Source: Muricauda sp. SCSIO 64092
GTDB taxonomy: Bacteria; Bacteroidota; Bacteroidia; Flavobacteriales; Flavobacteriaceae
Assembly: GCF_023016285.1 (NCBI RefSeq)
Contig: NZ_CP095413.1
Coordinates: 806,001 to 870,000, forward strand
Direction of reading: 5' to 3'
DNA length: 64,000 nucleotides
Shown here: piece after piece, positions 43,566-52,446 of the stretch
How the letters are laid out: each line of letters starts with the position of its first letter
Position numbering within the stretch: position 1 is the first letter of the stretch
Notes under the pieces: model-generated
Database searches by the model: none
The model's input: the letters and a program-made list of their open reading frames with translations, nothing else
What the model was told of the DNA's origin: nothing
Position numbers and translations under genes: made by a program

Positions 43566-45472
43566 TTTTGGAGCAATACGAGTTTCGATTGGTCACTCTT
43601 TGTCACTTTTTGCCGAAACTGTCTGTAGGCGGCATATTCTTCTTTTGGGTACCTCCCTTTTTTTATCAATAGTGCCCTGGTGACGACAATATGACCTGTA
43701 TCTTTTAATTTATACGATATATCATATGACCCAAACTTGTTCTGTATACTTACTGCATTGGGCATGCCCTCTATGGTGTACCCTTTGGGAAGTGTTAATT
43801 CCATTGCGCTTTCTTCTTGAAAGCCCCTAATCACCTCGAAAGGCAATCGACGGTTTCGGTATCTTTTGGGAACAAAAGTATTCTGGGCAAAAACATTGGG
43901 CATCATAAAAAGTCTATCCCCGTTATGACTTGCATAATTTTCGGCCATAACCTTAAGCGACTCGGAAAACTGGATCTTATCCCGATCATTGTCAAAAGAC
44001 ATTGCAACAATGGCCAGCCCATTTATAGATCCCCATTCTTTTTTATAGTAATCTTCCTGGTCTTTTGTTTTTTCATCCTTTATCCAATAGATGTTATCAT
44101 AATCGATTCCCATGGATATGCGGGTCAATTCCCCCGTTAGACCTCCCGAAGGTGAAATCCCACATTTGGCCTCAATACTAGTTTTGTTCTGTTCATTGCT
44201 GTACGATGGAGTCTTTACAATTTTTCCATTATTTGGTGAAATTTCGAACACATATCGATCATCGGTAAAGTCGCCCAAAAAACCAAAGGGCATGGTCTGG
44301 CTGGTACATTCCAACCAAACAGGCTCTTTCCCTTCTTGGGGAATGTTAAGGATAACATGATTGGATTGCCCTACGAAACTGGGAAAGTCTTTGTCTATAT
44401 CACCTTGATATTCCGATTTTGCAAAAACGCGCACGTAATTGGCCTGAACTCCAACGGCCTTCAGCAAAGCCTTGGTGTAATTGGTAAGCCCTTTACAATC
44501 ACCATATTTTACCTTGTCGACCTCTAAGGCGCTTATGGGCCTTAAACCACCTATACCCTCTTGAACACTGATGTACCGAGTATTCTTTTGCACATAATCA
44601 TATACAATTTTTGCTTTTTCGATGGGATCTTGAACCCCTCTTGTCAAAGACTTGATTTTTTGAACGGTAGTTCCAGGGAGTTCGTCACGGCCTTGTATCA
44701 GGTTTTTATACATCCATTTGCCCAAGGATTCCCAATCGCCATTATTCCCTTGGTAACCTTCATAGTAAAATTGCTTGGGGGCAAGCATTAACTTGGGTGC
44801 CCAATATCTAAAATTCGGGGCAAGTTGTTCATATTTTACGGCACCAATAGCGTTGGCCTCAAATTTTAGATAATTTTCTTTTCGGTCGGTTTTTATGCCA
44901 TACCCCTCAAAATTCAGGGCCTTTTCAATCAAACCACCCGTGGCATTACCAAATTGAATCTCGTAAATACTTTTTTCCGTACTTACTTCGTAGTCTTTAA
45001 TTGGATACCAAAACGGTAAATAGGCGGTATTGGCGGATGTTGACTCGTAGGTGTACTCAACAGTATACGGGTAGTCAATTGGGGTATACTCCATATAAAG
45101 TACCCTACTATCTTCATAAAGCGAAAACCCACTTACCGCAGAGACATCGGTAAAATCGGATTTTTTATAGGTTTTTATTTTGTTCCCAAACTTATCATAT
45201 ACCACTGCAGAAATCTTTCGAATGCGTTCCGAACCATCATAATGGGCATAGGCACCTACGTCGGAATTTCCTTTCTTGTTCAAGACCGTGACCACTTTTT
45301 TATACGTCACATTCATCTCTTTTATATGGGGGATATCCACCAATTTATGCTCAATTCTAACAACGGCATTGGCCCCTTTAGTCAGTGCTTCCGGAATACT
45401 GGATATACTATAATCAAGGGATTGGGAACATAGAAAAAGTGGGACAAGAATCATCCCGATTAACAATCGCAT
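43562..45472 (-). CDS. DUF3857/transglutaminase-like protein with Cys-His retained (paralogue 1)
   Basis: 636 residues. Signal peptide 1-16 (ending LCSQS), the DUF3857 domain at about 35-200 and a transglutaminase-like core at about 285-395. Here the catalytic residues are largely present: Cys326 in KYGDCKGLT, His372 in GQSNHVIL, and Glu388 (WLECTSQ) in place of Asp. It may be an active periplasmic peptidase or transglutaminase-fold enzyme, while the two following paralogues are not. First gene of the series, with a 4-base ATGA overlap to the second. Confidence 0.87.
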   Translation of the reverse strand: MRLLIGMILVPLFLCSQSLDYSISSIPEALTKGANAVVRIEHKLVDIPHIKEMNVTYKKVVTVLNKKGNSDVGAYAHYDGSERIRKISAVVYDKFGNKIKTYKKSDFTDVSAVSGFSLYEDSRVLYMEYTPIDYPYTVEYTYESTSANTAYLPFWYPIKDYEVSTEKSIYEIQFGNATGGLIEKALNFEGYGIKTDRKENYLKFEANAIGAVKYEQLAPNFRYWAPKLMLAPKQFYYEGYQGNNGDWESLGKWMYKNLIQGRDELPGTTVQKIKSLTRGVQDPIEKAKIVYDYVQKNTRYISVQEGIGGLRPISALEVDKVKYGDCKGLTNYTKALLKAVGVQANYVRVFAKSEYQGDIDKDFPSFVGQSNHVILNIPQEGKEPVWLECTSQTMPFGFLGDFTDDRYVFEISPNNGKIVKTPSYSNEQNKTSIEAKCGISPSGGLTGELTRISMGIDYDNIYWIKDEKTKDQEDYYKKEWGSINGLAIVAMSFDNDRDKIQFSESLKVMAENYASHNGDRLFMMPNVFAQNTFVPKRYRNRRLPFEVIRGFQEESAMELTLPKGYTIEGMPNAVSIQNKFGSYDISYKLKDTGHIVVTRALLIKKGRYPKEEYAAYRQFRQKVTKSDQSKLVLLQK

Positions 45473-45530
45473 AAGAGTTTGGTTAGGTAGGTTAATTATT
45501 GATATTCAAAAACAGTCAAAGATACTAATA

Positions 45531-45983
45531 CTATTCGCGATTCTTGGAATCTATGACAATTGTCACTGGACCATCATTTAATAACTCCACCTTCATATCG
45601 GCCCCAAAAACTCCCGTTCCCACCGATTTTCCCAAATCCCGCTCTATTTGGGACACCAATTGTTCGTATAATGGAATTGCAATGGGCGGCTTTGCCGCTT
45701 TTATATAAGAAGGGCGATTTCCTTTTTTGGTGGAAGCATGTAAGGTAAACTGGCTTACCACGATAATATCTCCATTTTGGTCGATCAGGGAACGGTTCAT
45801 TACCCCCTCACGATCATTAAAAATCCTGAGGTTCACTATTTTTTTGGAAAGCCATACAATATCCTCTTGGTTATCGGCATTTTCAACACCCAATAATACC
45901 AAAAGTCCATTTTGGATTTCGGAAACCTTTTCCCCTTCCACAGTAACACTTGCCCTGGATACCCGTTGAACTACTGCACGCAT
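45531..45983 (-). CDS. dtd: D-aminoacyl-tRNA deacylase
   Basis: 150 residues. The two active-site motifs are present: SQFTL (in VVSQFTLHAST) and the GP-containing motif NDGPVTIVID near the end. The start MRAVVQRVSRASVTVEGE is typical. It removes D-amino acids, and Gly, mischarged on tRNA, using substrate-assisted RNA-based catalysis. Its ATG overlaps the rsgA stop by one base (TAATG), so the two are co-translated. Confidence 0.96.
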   Translation of the reverse strand: MRAVVQRVSRASVTVEGEKVSEIQNGLLVLLGVENADNQEDIVWLSKKIVNLRIFNDREGVMNRSLIDQNGDIIVVSQFTLHASTKKGNRPSYIKAAKPPIAIPLYEQLVSQIERDLGKSVGTGVFGADMKVELLNDGPVTIVIDSKNRE

Positions 45984-46936
45984 TACTTTTCCTTATAAAT
46001 ATCCATTCGGTAGTTTTCTTCAACATCTTCCTCCAACATCTGCACGTAACTTCGATATCGGCTCCATGCCAATTCGTTATTCTCCAGCGCAGCCTTTACG
46101 GCACATTGGGGTTCATCCAAATGAAGACAGTTGTTAAACTTACAATTGGATTTCAATTCAAAAAATTCTGGAAAATAATCCCCTATCTCGTCTTTTTCCA
46201 TTTCCACAATCCCGAAACCACGAATTCCGGGAGTATCGATGATCCGGGCATCAAAAGAAAGGTCAAACATTTCGGCAAAGGTAGTTGTGTGCTGTCCCTG
46301 TAGGTGTTGCTCGGAAATTTTGGCCGTTTTTAGTTCAAGCCCAGGCTCCAATGCATTGATCAATGTGGATTTTCCCACTCCCGAATGCCCGGAGAACATA
46401 CTCGTTTTTCCGACCATCATTTCTTTTACAGCTTTAACATTATCCCCCTCTTTGGCGGATAATGCTATGGTTGTATAGCCTATACTTTTATAGAGGTCCA
46501 TCAAATACTCCACCTCCACTTTTTCGTCAGCATCATAACTATCCATTTTATTGAACAACAAAACGGCCGGGATGTCATAAGCTTCTGCGGTCACCAAAAA
46601 TCGATCTATAAAGCTGGTAAAAGTCGTTGGATTGTTGAGGGTAACCATCAAAAATGCCTGATCCAAATTGGAAGCAATAATATGGACCTGCTTGGACAGG
46701 TTTACCGATTTACGGATAATATAGTTTTTGCGTTCCGAAATTGCAGTGATGATTCCATAGGTCTCGTCTCCATTGGTTTCCAATTCAAAGGTCACTTCAT
46801 CCCCAACGGCCACCGGATTGGTACTTTTTATACCTTTAATTCGAAACTTACCTTTGATCCTGCAATCATAGAATTGTCCCTCCGTTGTTTTAACGGTGTA
46901 CCAACTGCCCGTCGATTTATACACCAGTCCGTACAT
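45983..46936 (-). CDS. rsgA: Ribosome small-subunit-dependent GTPase A
   Basis: 317 residues from the ATG at 46936. The circularly permuted GTPase order G4 (LLFNKMD), G5-like (ALSAKEGD), G1 (GHSGVGKSTL), G3 (DTPGIRGFG) follows an OB-fold. A C-terminal zinc knuckle has Cys and His ligands in CKFNNCLHLDEPQC. RsgA helps mature the 30S subunit. An in-frame upstream ATG at 46972 adds twelve residues ahead of the conserved MYGLVYKSTGSWY start and is less likely. Confidence 0.95.
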   Translation of the reverse strand: MYGLVYKSTGSWYTVKTTEGQFYDCRIKGKFRIKGIKSTNPVAVGDEVTFELETNGDETYGIITAISERKNYIIRKSVNLSKQVHIIASNLDQAFLMVTLNNPTTFTSFIDRFLVTAEAYDIPAVLLFNKMDSYDADEKVEVEYLMDLYKSIGYTTIALSAKEGDNVKAVKEMMVGKTSMFSGHSGVGKSTLINALEPGLELKTAKISEQHLQGQHTTTFAEMFDLSFDARIIDTPGIRGFGIVEMEKDEIGDYFPEFFELKSNCKFNNCLHLDEPQCAVKAALENNELAWSRYRSYVQMLEEDVEENYRMDIYKEK

Positions 46937-47042
46937 TACATCATATGTTGATAACAATTCATACAATAACAAAGAAACAACTTTCTTTTCTTACAAATTC
47001 CTGTTAACATTGGTGGCAAATTAAAATCAACACAAATCAATT

Positions 47043-47483
47043 ATGAAAAAAATCCTTTTTTTGGCAGCCATCGCCATTGCAACATTTTTTGAAGGGAATG
47101 CCCAACAGTACAAAGTGATTACGAGTGTGGAGTCCATTGTACCCAACGGACTGGGACGTTCCAGGATTATCAACGCCCTTGAGGAAAAAGATTATAAGGA
47201 ATATACTTCGGTACGTTCTGATGAAGACAATTCGAGAAATAAATCGGATAGAGGTGACATTAGGGTAAAGAATTTTGAAGAAACCAAACTTCTGAACTTC
47301 TACAATTTGGGCGGAATCCGCTTTCAAAATATCGCTGCAAACGACGCTATAATCACCAATATGATCAATTCCATGATTGCCGAGGGATGGGCGTTGGCAC
47401 ATGTAATCAGCGCAGTGGAAAGTGAAGGGGGAAAAGGTGATGGAAAGGGAATATTCATTACACGGTACATTTTCAAAAAATAA
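47043..47483 (+). CDS. Small secreted protein, unknown function
   Basis: 146 residues with a clear signal peptide (1-20, ending GNAQ). The mature part starts YKVITSVESIVPNGLGRSRI and ends ISAVESEGGKGDGKGIFITR, with one central amphipathic region (NFEETKLLNFYNLGGIRFQN). The alternation suggests a small alpha/beta fold. The family is not recognised. Divergent from rsgA and followed by a terminator. Confidence 0.75.
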   Translation: MKKILFLAAIAIATFFEGNAQQYKVITSVESIVPNGLGRSRIINALEEKDYKEYTSVRSDEDNSRNKSDRGDIRVKNFEETKLLNFYNLGGIRFQNIAANDAIITNMINSMIAEGWALAHVISAVESEGGKGDGKGIFITRYIFKK

Positions 47484-47500
47484 GTGCCCTACTAAAAAAG

Positions 47501-47526
47501 AAAAGCCCCAATTTATGGGGCTTTTT
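47501..47526. terminator. Bidirectional terminator between convergent genes
   Basis: AAAAGCCCCA-ATTTA-TGGGGCTTTTTT: a 7-bp GC-rich core stem with A and T tracts. It ends the small secreted protein gene and the convergent GIN-domain gene. Confidence 0.92.
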
Positions 47527-47551
47527 TGTTTATTTATCAGCTTCAACAACC

Positions 47552-48226
47552 CTAGTCGACCATTCGTATCCTACCACCTACAAAGGTCTTCTTGTTCACT
47601 CGCTTTGGTTGTCCATATACCGTAACATCCCCACCGGCCTTTACGTCTATATCTATCCGTTCCGATGCGAATACCTCGGCTTCGCCCCCAGCGGAAATCT
47701 TTACTTCTGAGTTGGAAGTCCGCAAATCACTTCCTTCAAAAATACCTCCCGTATTAATGACTATGGATTGGTTTTCCGCTAAACCGGAAGCTTGTACAAT
47801 ACCTCCTGTCACTGCACGTATTTCAACTACCTGCACATCCATTCCAATGGTGATTTTACCCCCTTCCTGGGCCCTAAGCTCAATTTTGTTCTTCTTTACC
47901 ATTTCATTGCAGGTAATCTCCGATCCTTCATTGGCATCGATAACATCCAAATCGGTATAATACACTTCTATGAAGGTATCTTCCCCGGTGAATTTCCTAT
48001 CCAATTGCATTCGTAACTTAAGGACCCCATCCTTGTTCACCCATTTGATGTCATCCACATTTCTACCTTTGATCAAAATCTTATTTTCATCCGATTGGAT
48101 CAAATTCACCTCAATCAAATCAAAGACCTTTACTGCATGAAATTCTCCAACGTCTTTATCAATAATGCGTTGCCCGAACAACGGCACGGTTAGTAAGACG
48201 AACAGAAGTGTACTGATTTTTCCCAT
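47552..48226 (-). CDS. GIN-domain (DUF2807) secreted protein
   Basis: 224 residues. Signal peptide 1-18 (ending LFGQ), then an adhesin-like beta-helix domain with the repeating pattern of DUF2807: FHAVKVFDLIEVNLIQ, VVEIRAVTGGIVQASG, SEVKISAGGEAEVFAS and IDVKAGGDVTVYGQP. Proteins of this family are exported, and function is unknown. It is not an obvious part of the aromatic operon downstream on the same strand. A second GIN protein, with a lipobox, lies at 61485-62297. Confidence 0.88.
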   Translation of the reverse strand: MGKISTLLFVLLTVPLFGQRIIDKDVGEFHAVKVFDLIEVNLIQSDENKILIKGRNVDDIKWVNKDGVLKLRMQLDRKFTGEDTFIEVYYTDLDVIDANEGSEITCNEMVKKNKIELRAQEGGKITIGMDVQVVEIRAVTGGIVQASGLAENQSIVINTGGIFEGSDLRTSNSEVKISAGGEAEVFASERIDIDVKAGGDVTVYGQPKRVNKKTFVGGRIRMVD

Positions 48227-48373
48227 GGTTTTCCTTTTTGTTTGTTAAATGATGAACAAAAAATAAGATTGTTACACTTTAGGGCACAATTCCAATACCA
48301 AATCTAAATCGCTCCGTAAGTTCCCGTCCACAACCCAAAAGGAACGTCAAATGTACCTAAGGGCTGTCCGTTA

Positions 48374-49456
48374 TTAGGCATTGATAATCTTTTCTTGATG
48401 GTTGATGGATTCTTGGTGGATGGCCTTGAACATCTTAAGGACAAATTCCTCACTCAAACCACGTTGTTCCCCTTCCAAGATCATATTGCCCAAAATGGAA
48501 TTCCATCTGTTGGTCTGAAGAACAGCTACGTTACGCTTCTTTTTCAATTCACCGATACCATCGGAGACTTTCATCCTTTTACCCAATAAATCAATCAGTT
48601 CATTGTCCAAAACATCGATCTGGGCCCTAAGATTGGCCAATTGTGCATTGTATTCCGCTGCTTCATCAGTTTCTTTCCGCATTTTTAAATCTTTGAACAT
48701 TTGTTTTAACGAGGTGGGTGTTACTTGTTGTGCGGCATCACTCCAAGCATTATCTGGATCAGTATGGGTTTCTATCATCAGTCCATCAAAATTTAGATCC
48801 AGTGCGGTCTGGGAAATATCAAATACCAATTCACGTTTTCCAGTGATATGACTGGGGTCATTTATCAATGGCAGATCAGGAAACTTGGTCTGCAATTCTA
48901 TAGCCAATTGCCATTCGGGAATATTCCGATATTTTGTTTTTTGATACGTGGAAAATCCTCGATGGATAACTCCCAATTTTTTGATATTGGCCTTGGACAA
49001 ACGTTCCACTGCTCCCAACCAAAGGGACAAGTCCGGGTTGACCGGGTTTTTGACCAAAACTACCTTGTCCGTACCTTTCAGGGCATCTGCAATCTCCTGA
49101 ACAATAAATGGGCTTACTGTGGAACGGGCACCTATCCATAACAAATCGATATCATGCTCCAAAGCCAAATCCACATGTGTTCTATTGGCAACCTCGGTGG
49201 CTGTTTTTAAACCTGTTTCTTCCTTGACTTTTTGCAACCATTTAAGGCCTATGGCACCTACACCTTCAAAATTCCCCGGTCTTGTCCGTGGTTTCCATAT
49301 TCCCGCGCGATAGTAACTTACGTCAGAATCCTTAAGTTCATTTGCAATTTGCAATACTTGGTCTTCGGTTTCCGCACTACAAGGCCCGGCAATCACCAGT
49401 GGATGAGGCAATTGTAAATCATCCAACCATGTTCTTAATTCCTTTGAATTTTCCAT
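48374..49456 (-). CDS. Bifunctional DAHP synthase/chorismate mutase (AroQ type)
   Basis: 360 residues. The N-terminal domain (1-260) is the KDO8P-synthase-like type of DAHP synthase: VIAGPCSAETEDQ, YRAGIWKPRTRPGNFEGVG, VLVKNPVNPDL and PLINDPSHITG. The C-terminal domain (about 270-355) is an all-helical chorismate mutase (LRAQIDVLDNELIDLLGKRM). The fusion couples the first shikimate step to the first Phe/Tyr branch step and usually allows prephenate feedback. It is the last gene of the aromatic operon, one base after tyrA, and lies under the leader at 52301-52430. Confidence 0.95.
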   Translation of the reverse strand: MENSKELRTWLDDLQLPHPLVIAGPCSAETEDQVLQIANELKDSDVSYYRAGIWKPRTRPGNFEGVGAIGLKWLQKVKEETGLKTATEVANRTHVDLALEHDIDLLWIGARSTVSPFIVQEIADALKGTDKVVLVKNPVNPDLSLWLGAVERLSKANIKKLGVIHRGFSTYQKTKYRNIPEWQLAIELQTKFPDLPLINDPSHITGKRELVFDISQTALDLNFDGLMIETHTDPDNAWSDAAQQVTPTSLKQMFKDLKMRKETDEAAEYNAQLANLRAQIDVLDNELIDLLGKRMKVSDGIGELKKKRNVAVLQTNRWNSILGNMILEGEQRGLSEEFVLKMFKAIHQESINHQEKIINA

Positions 49457-49457
49457 T

Positions 49458-50327
49458 TCATTTAGGTGTTTTAGTAAGTGGTATTCCTTTTAAAATTTGC
49501 TTTATTCTATTGGTATTGTTCATTTGATCATGAATGCCCTTAAAATTATCCTCTTCCATAAGCTGTTTAAAGGACTCTAAATTTTTGATGTATTCTTCCA
49601 GGCTCTTGATCACATTGTCCTTGTTCTGTTCAAAAATTGGGGTCCACATATCCGGTGAGCTTTTGGCCAGGCGGACCGTACTTTCAAATCCACTTCCGGC
49701 CATATCAAAAATATCCCGTTCGTTCTGTTCTTCCTTTATTACCGTCTTTCCCAACATAAAGGAACTAATGTGCGATAAATGGGACACATAGGCAATGTGC
49801 TTGTCGTGCGCTTCAGGGTTCATATAGCGGATACGCATTCCCAGTTTTTGGAAAAGTCCCAGTGCTTTTTCCTGTAACTTAAAAGCCGTTTTTTCCACTT
49901 CACAGATAATGTTCGTTTTTCCGTCGTACAAACCATCAAAAGCCGCAGAAGGTCCGGAAAACTCCGTTCCCGCAATAGGATGACATGCCAAAAAATTCCT
50001 TCTCTTGGGATGGTTTTCCACACTTTGGCAAATGGCAGCCTTGGTAGAGCCCGCATCCAGTACCAAGCAATCATCATTCACGTTGTTCAGGATTTTGGGA
50101 AGTTCAATGACCAACGCATCTACGGGAATGGCCAACAGTACCATATTGGCCCGATCTAAGGTGCGTTCCGTTCCCTTTTCATCGATCAACCCCAATTGCA
50201 AAGCTTCGGAAAGGTTATTTTCATCCTTGTCAAATCCAATGATCCTGGATTCCGGAAACAAGCGTTTTAGCCCCTTTGCAAAAGATCCCCCGATCAAACC
50301 AATACCCACAATAACTATACTTTCCAT
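49458..50327 (-). CDS. tyrA: Prephenate dehydrogenase
   Basis: 289 residues. The Rossmann motif GIGLIGGSFAKG (8-19), the substrate-side HPIAGTEFSGPSAA and the helical C-terminal dimer domain (SHISSFMLG, AGSGFESTVRLAKSSPDMW) are typical of TyrA. It decarboxylates prephenate to 4-hydroxyphenylpyruvate with NAD or NADP. No ACT domain is present, so feedback by tyrosine is not obvious at protein level, which makes transcriptional control by the leader more relevant. One base after the aminotransferase gene and one before the DAHP synthase gene. Confidence 0.94.
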   Translation of the reverse strand: MESIVIVGIGLIGGSFAKGLKRLFPESRIIGFDKDENNLSEALQLGLIDEKGTERTLDRANMVLLAIPVDALVIELPKILNNVNDDCLVLDAGSTKAAICQSVENHPKRRNFLACHPIAGTEFSGPSAAFDGLYDGKTNIICEVEKTAFKLQEKALGLFQKLGMRIRYMNPEAHDKHIAYVSHLSHISSFMLGKTVIKEEQNERDIFDMAGSGFESTVRLAKSSPDMWTPIFEQNKDNVIKSLEEYIKNLESFKQLMEEDNFKGIHDQMNNTNRIKQILKGIPLTKTPK

Positions 50328-50328
50328 A

Positions 50329-51471
50329 CTAAAATCGCGCTATGGCCTTTTTGATTTCTTCCTCTTTCACACATAATGAAAAGCGAATATACCCTTCTCC
50401 ATTACTACCGAATATGGTTCCGGGGGCAATGAAAATGTCTTTGTCATAAAGGACTTCATCTATAAAATCCTCAGATGGTTTTGCTCCTTTGGGCAACTTG
50501 GCCCAAACAAACATTCCGGCCGCATCCGTATCATAGGCACACCCCAATTTGTCCACTAACTGGAACATCAGTTCCCTTCTGGCATTATAGGTTTCATTCA
50601 ACTGTTGAAACCAACCCTTTCCGCTGTGCAATGCCGAAATTGCCCCTTTTTGGATTCCATAAAACATTCCGGAATCCATATTGCTTTTTACCTTTAACAC
50701 CGCCAGGATATGTTCTGCACTTCCCATGACCATACCCACCCGCCAACCAGCGAGATTAAATGTTTTACTCAGGGAATTCAATTCCAAAGCATGGTCTTTG
50801 GCTCCTAAAATTTGTAAAATACTGGTAGGTGCATCATTCAAAACAAAGCTGTAGGGATTATCATTTACCAATAAAATATTGTGATTGCGGGCAAATGTCA
50901 ACAATGCTTCCATTTTATCCATGGTAATCTTGGCTCCGGTCGGCATATTGGGATAGCTGATCCACATAAGCTTGACCTTGGACAGGTCCATTTGTTCAAT
51001 GGCCTCCAAATCCGGCAACCAACCATTTTCTTCCGTTAGATCATATTCCATTGGAATGGCCCCAATCAACCTTGTTACGGAAGTGTAGGTAGGATAACCG
51101 GGATTGGGTACCAGAACCCCATCACCTACATTGAGGAAGGCAAGACTAATGTGCATAATACCTTCCTTGGAACCAATTAGGGGCAACAGTTCGTTCTGGG
51201 GATTGATGGTAACCCCAAAGCGTTCTTTATAAAAATCCGCCATAGCTTCCCGTAATTCCGGTAATCCCTGATAGCTCTGGTACTGATGCGCACCCTCTTG
51301 GTGGAGCGTTGCGCTCAACCCTTTTAACGCCTGGGGCGGTGGCGCCAGATCAGGGGAGCCAATTCCCATATTGATTATGGGTCTACCCTTCGCAACAAGT
51401 GCGCGTACCTCACGTAATTTTTTGGAGAAGTAATATTCCTGGACGCTATCCAATCGTTTTGCCGTTATCAT
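50329..51471 (-). CDS. Class I/II aminotransferase, probably aromatic
   Basis: 380 residues, fold type I. The PLP-lysine is Lys236 in NSLSKTFNLAGWRVG; NPGYPTYTS and the NDNPYSFVL segment contact the cofactor. The start NMGIGSPDLAPP is that of the large aspartate/aromatic group. Its place between pheA and tyrA in a tight operon strongly suggests that it transaminates phenylpyruvate and 4-hydroxyphenylpyruvate, giving Phe and Tyr. Substrate choice cannot be proven by sequence. The ATG overlaps the pheA stop (ATGA), one base separates it from tyrA. Confidence 0.9.
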   Translation of the reverse strand: MITAKRLDSVQEYYFSKKLREVRALVAKGRPIINMGIGSPDLAPPPQALKGLSATLHQEGAHQYQSYQGLPELREAMADFYKERFGVTINPQNELLPLIGSKEGIMHISLAFLNVGDGVLVPNPGYPTYTSVTRLIGAIPMEYDLTEENGWLPDLEAIEQMDLSKVKLMWISYPNMPTGAKITMDKMEALLTFARNHNILLVNDNPYSFVLNDAPTSILQILGAKDHALELNSLSKTFNLAGWRVGMVMGSAEHILAVLKVKSNMDSGMFYGIQKGAISALHSGKGWFQQLNETYNARRELMFQLVDKLGCAYDTDAAGMFVWAKLPKGAKPSEDFIDEVLYDKDIFIAPGTIFGSNGEGYIRFSLCVKEEEIKKAIARF

Positions 51472-52298
51472 CCTTTTAATGCATTTTTATATTCCCCCAA
51501 TACCCTGAAATCCTCCGACATAATCTCCAACAAGGACTTTGCCTTGCTAAAATGGTCGTACTTTTCAAAAGTGACATCCACAAAAAAGGCATATTTCCAA
51601 GGCGTCTCTATTACTGGAAGTGACTGTATTTTGGTAAGATTCATATTACAATCACTCATAACATTCAACACTGTCGCCAAACTCCCACGTTTATGATCGG
51701 TAATAAAGCGAAGTGACGCCTTATTGATTTCTTCCTTTGGCAAAACCTTGTTCTGCTTTTTTAGTATAATGAAACGGGTAGCATTGTTTTTTATGGTCTG
51801 GATTTCCGGGGCAATGATATCCAACCCATAAAGTTCCGCGGCCACCGTTGGGGCTATCGCCGCTACATGCTTTAATTGTTTCTCCTGTATTTGACGTGCT
51901 GTTTCGGCAGTGTCCACATCCTCCACCAATTTGAGTTGAGGGTATTGCTTTAAAAATTCCATACACTGCAACAGGGCCATAGGGTGGGTTCTCACCTCTT
52001 TAATCTGTTCCATCGTCTGCCCTTTTAATACCATTAAGTTATGATGGATGCTCAGATAGTGTTCCCCAATAATGTGAATGTTATTGTGGTACACCAGATT
52101 GTAGTTGGGAATAATGGAACCGGCTATGGAATTTTCAATGGCCATTACCCCTTTGTCCGCTGTCCCATCCAAAACACGGTCAATTAGTTTATCAAAGGAC
52201 AAACATTCCACCAATTCAATATCCTTACCAAGGAACTCAGTGGCTACCTGATGATGGTTACTCCCTTTAATACCTTGTATGGCTACCTTCAGTTTCAT
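51468..52298 (-). CDS. pheA: Prephenate dehydratase
   Basis: 276 residues. The catalytic domain (1-180) contains IAIQGIKGSNHHQVA-like sequence (VAIQGIKGSNHHQVA), MAIENSIAGSI and the conserved Thr-Arg-Phe (NNATRFIIL). A C-terminal ACT domain (about 195-270, FITDHKRGSLATVLNVMS) suggests Phe feedback. It makes phenylpyruvate. No chorismate mutase domain is attached; that activity is in the last gene of the operon. The ATG lies only two bases after the T-tract of the leader terminator, so expression depends directly on the leader structure. Confidence 0.95.
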   Translation of the reverse strand: MKLKVAIQGIKGSNHHQVATEFLGKDIELVECLSFDKLIDRVLDGTADKGVMAIENSIAGSIIPNYNLVYHNNIHIIGEHYLSIHHNLMVLKGQTMEQIKEVRTHPMALLQCMEFLKQYPQLKLVEDVDTAETARQIQEKQLKHVAAIAPTVAAELYGLDIIAPEIQTIKNNATRFIILKKQNKVLPKEEINKASLRFITDHKRGSLATVLNVMSDCNMNLTKIQSLPVIETPWKYAFFVDVTFEKYDHFSKAKSLLEIMSEDFRVLGEYKNALKG

Positions 52299-52300
52299 TC

Positions 52301-52410
52301 AAAAAAAAAGCCCCGAACAAATTCCGGGACTTATACTTTCTATATTTAGCTATAACTAGAACAGTCCCGTACCCCTTCGGAAAAAGAAGTAAAAGTAAAA
52401 ACCGTTCCAG
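52301..52410 (-). promoter_or_regulatory. Transcription attenuator of the pheA operon
   Basis: On the minus strand four pairing segments are seen. Segment 1, CTGGAACGG (52410-52402), lies inside the leader peptide frame and can pair with segment 2, CTGTTCTAG (52364-52356), as 9 pairs including two G-U. Segment 2', CGGGACT (52369-52363), overlaps it by two bases and pairs perfectly with AGTCCCG (52331-52325), the 5' arm of the terminator. The terminator itself is GTCCCGGAA/TTCGGGGC with one bulged G and a 4-base loop, followed by nine T. Ribosome stalling on the Phe/Tyr codons would disrupt 1:2, allow 2:3 and prevent termination. There is no standard gene elsewhere in the 52299-52617 spacer. 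Confidence 0.85.
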
Positions 52411-52427
52411 AAATAAGTATTCTTCAT
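52356..52427 (-). CDS. Phe/Tyr-rich leader peptide of the aromatic amino-acid operon
   Basis: A 23-codon frame from ATG at 52427 to TAG at 52358-52356. It encodes seven Phe (residues 6, 10, 12, 14, 15, 16 and 23), three Tyr (5, 11 and 13) and one Trp (7). The core GFYFYFFF at 9-16 is followed by RRGTG. It starts 57 bases before the attenuator stem's first base and ends 25 bases before it. Its composition fits the end products of the operon that follows (Phe and Tyr), as in known leader peptides. Its 3' half also carries the antiterminator strand. It has no Shine-Dalgarno site, which is normal in Bacteroidota. A poly-U-rich chance frame is possible, but the codon bias fits the operon too well. 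Confidence 0.87.
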   Translation of the reverse strand: MKNTYFWNGFYFYFFFRRGTGLF

Positions 52428-52446
52428 GTAAACTTAAATTCTTGGC

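Noticed and set aside
48227..48373. Spacer upstream of the GIN-domain gene searched for a second attenuator
   Set aside because: A-T-rich with no amino-acid-rich short frame and no terminator-like stem.
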